DNA of 15,006 nt from Burkholderiaceae bacterium (lineage in GTDB: Bacteria > Pseudomonadota > Gammaproteobacteria > Burkholderiales > Burkholderiaceae_C). Positions 6,740 through 12,078 of the stretch are shown piece after piece (the stretch's first letter is position 1; the number at the start of each line of letters is the position of its first letter). Below the pieces are notes generated by a model. That model searched no databases. It saw nothing but the letters and a program-made list of their open reading frames with translations, and was not told where the DNA came from. The stretch spans positions 1-15,006 of the forward strand of contig JALRBF010000216.1 in the NCBI GenBank assembly GCA_023262365.1, given 5' to 3'. Both the position numbers and the translations under genes were made by a program.

Positions 6740-7058
6740 TAGGGCCGCTCGTCTTGCATGGCGCACCACTTGTACAAGAAGCGCTGGCCCAGTCGGCAGA
6801 GGGCGCAAAGGCTTCGGCGCGCACCAGGTTAAACAGGTTGGGAAACTCAAGCGGGGCGCGGTAGATGGGCAGATGAAAGACGGGGTCTTGTGGGTTGCTG
6901 CCAGCAACGCGCTGGGCCACGCGCTTGCCGCGGGCGCAGGCCATGGCCCAGTTGCCGGCGTTGCGGGCCGCCGCGGCGCGCTTGACGCCATTGTTGTAAC
7001 CGCTTGGACGTTGGTGCTGCCGGTGGCCTGGCTAGGCCAAAGGTCGTAGCCTTTGGCG
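6739..7058 (-). pseudogene. Frameshifted remnant of an unrecognised gene
   Basis: On the minus strand, three adjoining pieces in different frames read like real protein with codon use similar to neighbouring genes. From 5' to 3' they are AAKGYDLWPSQATGSTNVQ; then SGYNNGVKRAAAARNAGNWA through HLPIYRAPLEFPNLFNLVRA and EAFAPSADW; then QRFLYKWCAMQDERP ending at TAA 6739-6741. At least two frameshifts are needed to join them, and no N terminus is visible. I do not recognise the family. The plus-strand ORF over the same stretch looks like a shadow. Confidence 0.4.
7036..7057. repeat. Perfect hairpin carrying a 13-bp copy of tRNA-fMet sequence
   Basis: GCCAAAGG (7036-7043) and CCTTTGGC (7050-7057) flank a TCGTAG loop. 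Bases 7037-7049 (CCAAAGGTCGTAG) exactly match 3790-3802 in the tRNA-fMet gene, from the 3' side of the anticodon stem to the start of the T stem. An outer TAGGCC/GGCCTA pair (7033-7038, 7064-7069) surrounds much of it. No integrase is visible. Confidence 0.4.
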
Positions 7059-7135
7059 GCTGTGGCCTACCAACATTTGCAAAAACACAACGCCAGGGCT
7101 CGTGCCTTGGGCTTTTGCGGCTAGGTTGGCCCGAT

Positions 7136-7153
7136 GGGATGGGGGGGTGGGGG
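7136..7153 (+). other. G-quadruplex-capable G tract
   Basis: GGGATGGGGGGGTGGGGG contains four runs of three or more G with one- to two-base loops on the plus strand, at the edge between the remnant gene and the AT-rich bactofilin leader. Folding is predicted from the pattern only. Confidence 0.45.
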
Positions 7154-7160
7154 TGACTCA

Positions 7161-7443
7161 TTGATGTAGTACCAATACATATACCTTAAAAAGATTTAAT
7201 CCTAGATTGGTAAAAATTAAATACTTTAGTACGTTTAAATGCGCAAAACCAACGCTTTTGACGGCATGAGAAAAAGCATCTAACACAGGAATCTACTAAG
7301 CACAATGCGCTAACTTATTGTTTGCAAACCATTTGTTGTCTGCTAGCATCGCGCCTGCCAAATGTAATAAGTGTCAGATAACCGATGCTGTCGGTTAGCG
7401 GATTGGTACCAATTAATCCAACACACGATCATCAGGAGTTTGC
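7161..7443 (+). promoter_or_regulatory. AT-rich, palindrome-rich region upstream of bactofilin 1
   Basis: The 283 bases before the gene hold no ORF but several symmetric elements: GTTTGCAAAC (7320-7329), TAACCGA/TCGGTTA with a 5-base spacer (7379-7397), and ATTGGTACCAAT (7402-7413). The heptamer ATTGGTA or its complement occurs at 7170-7176, 7206-7212, 7402-7408 and 7407-7413. A Shine-Dalgarno AGGAG (7434-7438) sits five bases before ATG 7444. No standard -35/-10 pair or sigma-28 promoter stands out, so the promoter is somewhere here but is not placed. Together with the terminator, tandem repeat, remnant gene and G tract, this completes the 786-base stretch between the adhesin and bactofilin genes. 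Confidence 0.5.
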
Positions 7444-7872
7444 ATGGCTGGACCGAACGAATCGCATGAAAGCGTCGTGATTGGCGACGGGGTGGTGGTG
7501 AAGGGTACCTTTTCGGTACCCGCCAAGGCCGTCATTAATGGCGTGATTGAGGGCGACGTAACCGCGCAAGAGGTGCTGGTTGGCCCCACGGGGCGGGTGA
7601 CCGGGCGGGTGTCGGCGCAAATTATTGATGTGCGTGGCGTGCTCAACAACACCACCATCAGCGAGCAAAGCCTGATTATTCGCGCCACCGGGCGGGTCTC
7701 GGGCAAGGTGCAGTACAAAGAGATTGAGATTGAAAAGGGCGGCCAAATTGAGGGCGCGTTGAACCAGGGCATGACCGGGGCACCCGGCTCGTCGGCACCA
7801 GCATCGGGTGCCGTGGCCGCCCCCGAGGCACCGGGCGACGCCGACGGCGCCAACCCGGGCGGCGCGGCCTAA
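7444..7872 (+). CDS. Bactofilin (polymer-forming cytoskeletal protein), paralogue 1
   Basis: This 142-residue protein carries the DUF583 bactofilin beta-helix (about residues 8-105), seen as short hydrophobic rungs: VVIGDGVVVKGTF, VINGVIEGDVTAQEVLVG, GRVTGRVSAQIIDVRG, GRVSGKVQYKEIEIEKG. A flexible Ala/Pro/Gly-rich tail (about 106-142) follows. Bactofilins polymerise without nucleotide on the cytoplasmic face of the membrane and recruit cell-wall enzymes. The N terminus (MAGPNESHES) has no membrane-binding motif. ATG 7444 has a good AGGAG five bases upstream. A GGGTACC-TTTTC-GGTACCC hairpin (7503-7521) lies within the first 30 codons. It is the first gene of the shape module. Confidence 0.93.
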   Translation: MAGPNESHESVVIGDGVVVKGTFSVPAKAVINGVIEGDVTAQEVLVGPTGRVTGRVSAQIIDVRGVLNNTTISEQSLIIRATGRVSGKVQYKEIEIEKGGQIEGALNQGMTGAPGSSAPASGAVAAPEAPGDADGANPGGAA

Positions 7873-7892
7873 GTTTGGTACGTTTGCCCAGC

Positions 7893-8939
7893 ATGGCCGT
7901 GCGTTCCAAGGCGTTTATTTTGCTGCACGCGGCATGGCATGCGCTGCGGCTGGTGCCTAGGGCATGGCGCCATGGCTACCAAGACGCCAAGGTGATTTGG
8001 GAGCAGGACGGCGAGCTGAGTTACTACCGCTTGTCGGCGGTGTGGCAGCGGGTGGTGGTGCGCGGGGCATTGGTTTTGACCGGTGTGGGCGTGGTGTCGC
8101 TGGTGATTTCGGGCTGGCACAGCTGGCAGGTGGTGCAAGAGCGCGAGGCGTTGGCCGAGGCACACGTACAAATTCAGCAGGCGTTGGCCCAGGCCTTGCC
8201 CGAGGTGCCGGTTACCACCACCGAGGGTGTGAACACGCAGTTGGTGTTGGACTTGACGGCGCGCATTCAAGAGCGCGACTGGCTGATTCAAACGTTGATT
8301 CAGTCGACGTCGACGCAGCTGGCGGCAGATAACGCGACCATGGACGCACAGTTGCGCCGCTTGGGTATTGACCAGCGTATGCGCGAGGCGATTGTGGCCG
8401 GCACCCCTCGGGGCGGCGCGGTGGGCCCGCACGATGCGTGGCTACGCGACAAGTTGCCCCCGGCGTTGCTGCAAAGCATGGTGCGCAATGGGGAGTTACG
8501 CCAGGTGTTGCGGGCGCTGCCCATGCATTACCCGCTGCGTCAGGCGCGGGTGACGTCGGACTTTGGCATGCGAGAGCACCCGATTACGCGCCGTGTGCAA
8601 ATGCATGCTGGCACCGATTGGGTGAGCGACGCGCCGGACGACCGGGTGTTTGCGGTCCGCGCAGGGGTGGTGAGCGCCGTGGGTAAGCACCCGCAGTATG
8701 GGTTAATGGTAACGGTGACGCATGACAGCGGCGTGGTTTCACGGTACGCGCATTTGCGCCGCATATCGGTGGCGCGGGGCGACAGGGTTGGCGTGCAAAC
8801 GCCGCTGGGTTTGCTGGGTTCAACCGGTATGTCAACGGGCAAGCACCTACATTTGGAAATTTTTATTGCAGGTAAGCCGGTGGATCCGGAACGAGTTTTA
8901 AGGATGGCGCAACATGTTCAACAAGTCAAAATCGACTAA
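7893..8939 (+). CDS. Membrane-anchored M23 peptidoglycan endopeptidase (LmdC-like)
   Basis: The call is 348 residues from ATG 7893. A TTG at 7875 would add six residues, and neither start has a clear Shine-Dalgarno. The order is a ~55-residue cytoplasmic N terminus, one membrane segment (~57-76, RGALVLTGVGVVSLVISGW), a helical coiled-coil-like periplasmic region (~85-150), and a C-terminal M23/LytM domain from about 220 (YPLRQARVTSDFGMREHP). The catalytic set is complete: His238 and Asp242 (HAGTD), His287 (YAHL), His318 and His320 (HLH). It should cut peptide cross-links in peptidoglycan. Its layout and bactofilin neighbours match LmdC of Hyphomonas and resemble the CcmA/Csd1 pairing in Helicobacter. 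The last 26 bases overlap the next gene, implying coupling. Confidence 0.9.
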   Translation: MAVRSKAFILLHAAWHALRLVPRAWRHGYQDAKVIWEQDGELSYYRLSAVWQRVVVRGALVLTGVGVVSLVISGWHSWQVVQEREALAEAHVQIQQALAQALPEVPVTTTEGVNTQLVLDLTARIQERDWLIQTLIQSTSTQLAADNATMDAQLRRLGIDQRMREAIVAGTPRGGAVGPHDAWLRDKLPPALLQSMVRNGELRQVLRALPMHYPLRQARVTSDFGMREHPITRRVQMHAGTDWVSDAPDDRVFAVRAGVVSAVGKHPQYGLMVTVTHDSGVVSRYAHLRRISVARGDRVGVQTPLGLLGSTGMSTGKHLHLEIFIAGKPVDPERVLRMAQHVQQVKID

Positions 8940-9354
8940 CGACAACACCGACGAAATGGACGACGCACCGCGCATACTAGGCGGTGCGGACAGCGGCGCC
9001 GGGCGTGGCAGCACGCGCGGCGAGAGCTTGCTGGACTCGGGGCCGCGGCCCTCGGTGGTGAGCGAGGGCTTTAGTTTTCGCGGCGAAATCAACGCCCGCG
9101 GCGCCTTGCATGTGCAGGGCAGCGTGAGCGGGCAGGTTAAGGTAGACGAGTTGACCGTGGGCAATTCGGGTGAGTTTGAGGGCACCGTGGCGTGCACCAC
9201 CCTGACCATTAAGGGCCGCTTTGCCGGCACCGCCGTGTGTGCCGAGTTGCTGGTGGCGGCCTCGGCCAGCGTGGACGGCAACATCACCTACCAAACCCTT
9301 ACCGTGCAGCGGGGCGCCTCGATTCGCGGCGAGCTGTTGCTGGGTAAGAGCTAA
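8914..9354 (+). CDS. Bactofilin, paralogue 2, with MFNKSKS N terminus
   Basis: This 146-residue protein has a DUF583 beta-helix at about residues 48-144 (EGFSFRGEINARGALHVQG, VDELTVGNSGEFEGTVACTT, YQTLTVQRGASIRGELLLG). It differs from paralogue 1 in layout: a ~47-residue disordered, charged N-terminal tail and almost no C-terminal tail. The first residues MFNKSKS resemble the short membrane-targeting peptide of Caulobacter BacA (MFSKQAKS, from memory), so this copy may hold the polymer at the membrane. ATG 8914 lies inside the M23 gene with an AAGGATGG Shine-Dalgarno upstream. The TAA stop is followed in the same frame by the HTH ORF. Confidence 0.92.
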   Translation: MFNKSKSTNDNTDEMDDAPRILGGADSGAGRGSTRGESLLDSGPRPSVVSEGFSFRGEINARGALHVQGSVSGQVKVDELTVGNSGEFEGTVACTTLTIKGRFAGTAVCAELLVAASASVDGNITYQTLTVQRGASIRGELLLGKS

Positions 9355-9366
9355 GCGAGCGGCGCC

Positions 9367-9657
9367 TTGGCGGGTGTGGCGTTCACGGCCGAGGACGGGT
9401 TGGGTGCGCCGCCGATAGCGGGCGTAGCCGTGGCCGAGCATTCAGGTTTGGGCCTGCGGCGGCAGCGCGAGGCCTTGGGGCTGACGCGGCGCGAGGTGGC
9501 GCTGCGTTGTTGCTTGTCGCCCAAGCAAATCGAGCAAATTGAAGACGGCGGAGACAGCGCGTTTTACTCGGCCGCGATTAAGTCACACGCCCAGCGCCGG
9601 GTGTTGCGCTGGTTGGCGCAGCGTGCCGGCTTGCCCGCAGCGGATGCGTTGATTTAG
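9367..9657 (+). CDS. RodZ-like helix-turn-helix domain protein; start uncertain
   Basis: This is a 96-residue ORF from TTG 9367, with TTG 9400 (a GAGG five bases upstream), GTG 9376 and GTG 9430 as alternatives; there is no ATG. Residues ~28-96 read like the N-terminal HTH of RodZ: LGLRRQREALGLTRREVALR, a turn (CCLSPKQIEQIEDGGDSAFY) and a closing helix (VLRWLAQRAGLPAADALI). No membrane segment follows, unlike full RodZ. RodZ links the MreB cytoskeleton to the cell-wall machinery, so an HTH of this kind beside bactofilins suggests a partner rather than an ordinary transcription factor, although DNA binding is possible. It is in frame with bactofilin 2, four codons past its TAA. Confidence 0.65.
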   Translation: MAGVAFTAEDGLGAPPIAGVAVAEHSGLGLRRQREALGLTRREVALRCCLSPKQIEQIEDGGDSAFYSAAIKSHAQRRVLRWLAQRAGLPAADALI

Positions 9658-10082
9658 TTGATCGCGCCGCGGGTTTGGTCGGCGCGGTTGGGCGGAACCA
9701 ATGCGGGCATGGTTTGCCAGGCGCTGCGAATCTCGCTCATCAGGCCGTGCACTTCGTCTATGGCCTCCACGTCGTTGTGCAGGTTGGCGTGTAGCACGCG
9801 GCGTGTGACGTAAGAATACAACTCAAACAGGTTTCGGGCGAGTTCGCCGCCGCGCTCAAGGTCAAGCGCGCCTTGCAGGCCGATCACAATGCGCCCAGCG
9901 CGGGTAAGGGCCTTGGATTTTTCGATCTTGTCCTTGTGCATCAGGTGGCCTTTGGCTACCGAGAGGCTCTCGAGCAGGCCGTCGAACAGCATTTGAATCA
10001 GCTGCACGCCGTTGGCGTCGTTGACGACGGACTCGATTTTGACCGCGCCGTAACTCTCTAGGGCTTTTAGGGAGGCTCTCAT
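9654..10082 (-). CDS. fliS: Flagellar export chaperone FliS
   Basis: This 142-residue all-helical protein has the FliS core: GVQLIQMLFDGLLESLSVAK, ALTRAGRIVIGLQGALDLER, ARNLFELYSYVTRRVLHANL and AIDEVHGLMSEIRSAWQTM. FliS binds the flagellin C terminus in the cytoplasm, prevents premature polymerisation and hands flagellin to the export gate FlhA. The Pro/Arg-rich C terminus (VPPNRADQTRGAIN) is variable. ATG 10082 is 34 bases downstream of a sigma-28 promoter -10. Its usual neighbours fliC and fliD are absent here. Its TAA stop overlaps the HTH gene's TAG stop on the other strand. Confidence 0.92.
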   Translation of the reverse strand: MRASLKALESYGAVKIESVVNDANGVQLIQMLFDGLLESLSVAKGHLMHKDKIEKSKALTRAGRIVIGLQGALDLERGGELARNLFELYSYVTRRVLHANLHNDVEAIDEVHGLMSEIRSAWQTMPALVPPNRADQTRGAIN

Positions 10083-10116
10083 GATGGATGCATGAATGAA
10101 GTTGCCGATGCTTTAG

Positions 10117-10143
10117 GAATCGGCAGGCCCGCCCCGGACTTTA
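10117..10143 (-). promoter_or_regulatory. Sigma-28 (FliA) promoter of fliS
   Basis: On the minus strand, TAAAGTCC (10143-10136), eleven bases and GCCGATTC (10124-10117) match the consensus TAAAGTTT-N11-GCCGATAA at 12 of 16 positions with exact spacing. The -35 box uses the TAA stop of the upstream gene as its first three bases. A perfect inverted repeat, TGCCGAT (10125-10119) and ATCGGCA (10109-10103), overlaps the -10 and start region. fliA itself lies about 1.2 kb upstream on the same strand. Confidence 0.78.
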
Positions 10144-10815
10144 GGCCGCCGGCGGTGGGATGGGGGACTCGGCGCTGGGTTGCGCCTGGGCTTGGGGTGT
10201 GGCGTCGTCGCTGACGCCTTCGGCCGGGGCGGCCAGGGCTGGGGCGGCCTCGAGCTCGGTGGGGCTAAGTACCAGGCTGGCAAAGGGTTCGGCCAGCACC
10301 ACTTGGGTTTTGCCTTGAATGGCACTGCCGATTTGTTCTAGGCTTTGCCGCAGGCGGGGTAGTGTGTCGGGGGTGGCGGCGGCGTATTCTTGGCCGCAGC
10401 GGTAAAGCGCCGAGACTTGTGGCGGGGGCAGGTGGCTTTCGACCTTGGCCCGCAGCGTGGCAATGGAGCGGTCGGGTTTGGGCGGCTGGTTGCGGTTGTT
10501 GCGGGCGTCCTCGGCGCCTTGGTTAAACACCTCTTGCACGTGCTTGACCCACACCGGGCGTAAGTTTTCGCGCAGCGCGGTCAAGGCATCGGGAGGCAAG
10601 GGATTGGTGCCGGTGCCGCAGGCGGCGTCCCACAGTTTGCGCCCACTTAGGGTGCCAAAGCTGCCAGCGAGCAACGCGCGGTGCAGTTCGGCGGTGGCGT
10701 CCGGGGTTTGGCGCTTTTCTAGGGTGTCAACCCGGTCAAGCAGGTAAAGCAGCATCACCACAATGCCCAGCACCACCAAGGCAATGAGGGCCAAGATGAT
10801 GTTCTCGACGCTCAT
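10141..10815 (-). CDS. Unrecognised single-pass membrane protein, fliA-linked
   Basis: This 224-residue protein has one N-terminal membrane segment (about residues 6-25, IILALIALVVLGIVVMLLYL). A helical region begins LLDRVDTLEKRQ, with a middle domain containing GRKLWDAACGTG, LRENLRPVWVKHVQEVFNQG and ALYRCGQEYAA, and a Pro/Ala/Gln-rich, low-complexity tail follows from about 190. I do not recognise the family, and the topology (mostly cytoplasmic or mostly periplasmic) is not decided. Its ATG overlaps the stop of the preceding gene by 4 bases (ATGA), so the two are translationally coupled and probably act together. The fliS sigma-28 promoter begins at its stop codon. Confidence 0.85.
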   Translation of the reverse strand: MSVENIILALIALVVLGIVVMLLYLLDRVDTLEKRQTPDATAELHRALLAGSFGTLSGRKLWDAACGTGTNPLPPDALTALRENLRPVWVKHVQEVFNQGAEDARNNRNQPPKPDRSIATLRAKVESHLPPPQVSALYRCGQEYAAATPDTLPRLRQSLEQIGSAIQGKTQVVLAEPFASLVLSPTELEAAPALAAPAEGVSDDATPQAQAQPSAESPIPPPAA

Positions 10816-11348
10816 GCGCTGGGCTCGCTGGGTGGGGCGCCTTCCTCGTCGCTGGCTTCTTGGGCGGCTTGTTCGGCCAATTCGTCGCGTAAAAACTGCA
10901 ACGCTTCAAGCGACTCGTCTAGGCGCAATTCGTACATGCAGAGTTGGTCCAGCAGGCCTTGCATGCTGTCAATGGCGTGTTCGGCCGAAATGTCGGTGCG
11001 CTGGTAGCGGCTGCCGATTTGAAAGGCGGCGTCGGCGTAGTCTTGTGGCACGTAGACCCAGATGTCGTCGGTGGCAGTTTCGACCTTTTGGTACTCAGAT
11101 GCGGTCGGTTCGGGCGGGCGCTCGGTTTGGTCAACAATGGCCTTGGTAACTTGTTTGAGGTAGACCTCGGTACGCTCAGCACCTTCGATAAAGGTTTTGT
11201 CTAGGTGAGCACGCGACAGCAGAGCAATGCGCACCCGCATGCTGCGGGCGTTGCGCGAGTCGGAGGTGAGCTCGACGGTTTTGTCGAAGGCGGCCTTGGC
11301 CTTGGCCTTGAGTGCCGCGGGTGAGTTGTCTTTGAATAGCGAAATCAT
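10812..11348 (-). CDS. Unrecognised soluble helical protein coupled to fliA
   Basis: This 178-residue protein (MISLFKDNSPAALKAKAKAA...) has no membrane segment or signal peptide. It is predominantly helical. A possible conserved core is TDDIWVYVPQDYADAAFQIG, and LDQLCMYELRLDESLEALQF is likely a long helix. The last 20 residues are acidic and disordered (ASDEEGAPPSEPSA). Its ATG overlaps the fliA TGA by 4 bases and its own stop overlaps the next gene in the same way, so fliA and both unknown genes form a coupled translational chain. A role in flagellar control or motor positioning is inferred from position alone. Confidence 0.87.
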   Translation of the reverse strand: MISLFKDNSPAALKAKAKAAFDKTVELTSDSRNARSMRVRIALLSRAHLDKTFIEGAERTEVYLKQVTKAIVDQTERPPEPTASEYQKVETATDDIWVYVPQDYADAAFQIGSRYQRTDISAEHAIDSMQGLLDQLCMYELRLDESLEALQFLRDELAEQAAQEASDEEGAPPSEPSA

Positions 11349-12073
11349 GGCGAGGGCTCACGCGGATTTAACTGTAACTGAGTTCGTAATTTTTTCACAA
11401 CCACCGAAAGAATTTGGCTGATGCGGGATTCGCTCACGCCCAAGACTTCGCCGATTTCTTTGAGGTTAAGCTCTTCGACGTAGTAAAGCTGCATCACCAA
11501 TTGCTCGCGCTCGGGCAGGTGGGTGATGGCGTCAGTGACGGCTTGCATGAATTCGGCCTCTTCGACCATGACCTCGGGTTGGCGCTGGGCGTCGTCGGCT
11601 ACGCCTAACACCTCGTCGTTAACGGCTTCGATGGAGACCGTTTCAAAGCGTTTGGCGTGGCCGCGCTCTTTTTGGTAGACCTCAAGGTCTTTGCCTAGGT
11701 GTTCGGCGAGTTCGGCTTGGGTGGGAGCACGGCCGAGCTCGGAGGCCAGCGCCTGGGTGGCGGTGGTGGTGTCGCGGTTGAACGTGACGGCCGAGCGGGG
11801 CAAGAAGGACAGCCGGCGGATTTCATCAATCATGGCGCCTTTGACGCGCAGGTGAGCAAAGCCCTCGAATTCGATGCCTTTGGTGGGATCAAAGGCGCGC
11901 GCGGCCTCAAGCAGGCCCACCATGCCCACCTGGATGAGTTCGTCGAGCTCCATGAAGGGGGGCACGCGTGCCTTAAGGTGGCTGGCAATGCGCTTGACCA
12001 TGGCCAAGTGCAGCATGACCAAGGCGTTGGTGTCGTTTTGAACTTGGGCGTAGAGCGCGGTGGGCTTGTTCAT
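11345..12073 (-). CDS. fliA: RNA polymerase sigma factor FliA (sigma-28)
   Basis: This 242-residue protein has the normal FliA length. Region 2 is clear (about 25-90: MELDELIQVGMVGLLEAARA, FDPTKGIEFEGFAHLRVKGA, MIDEIRRLSFLPRSA). Region 3 spans ~95-150 (ELGRAPTQAELAEHLGKDLE) and region 4 spans ~180-230 (HLPEREQLVMQLYYVEELNL, EIGEVLGVSESRISQI). FliA directs RNA polymerase to late flagellar and chemotaxis genes and is usually held by the anti-sigma factor FlgM, which is not in the window. The start is 5 bases after the flhG stop. A matching promoter lies in front of fliS. Confidence 0.96.
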   Translation of the reverse strand: MNKPTALYAQVQNDTNALVMLHLAMVKRIASHLKARVPPFMELDELIQVGMVGLLEAARAFDPTKGIEFEGFAHLRVKGAMIDEIRRLSFLPRSAVTFNRDTTTATQALASELGRAPTQAELAEHLGKDLEVYQKERGHAKRFETVSIEAVNDEVLGVADDAQRQPEVMVEEAEFMQAVTDAITHLPEREQLVMQLYYVEELNLKEIGEVLGVSESRISQILSVVVKKLRTQLQLNPREPSP

Positions 12074-12078
12074 GGTGG

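Noticed and set aside
6732..7049. Plus-strand 105-residue ORF in the intergenic region
   Set aside because: Its composition is that of a shadow, and the opposite strand reads more like real protein.
9411..9418. Sigma-28-like -10 (GCCGATAG) on the plus strand inside the HTH ORF
   Set aside because: The bases at the -35 position (AGGACGGG) do not resemble the consensus, and no gene start follows closely.
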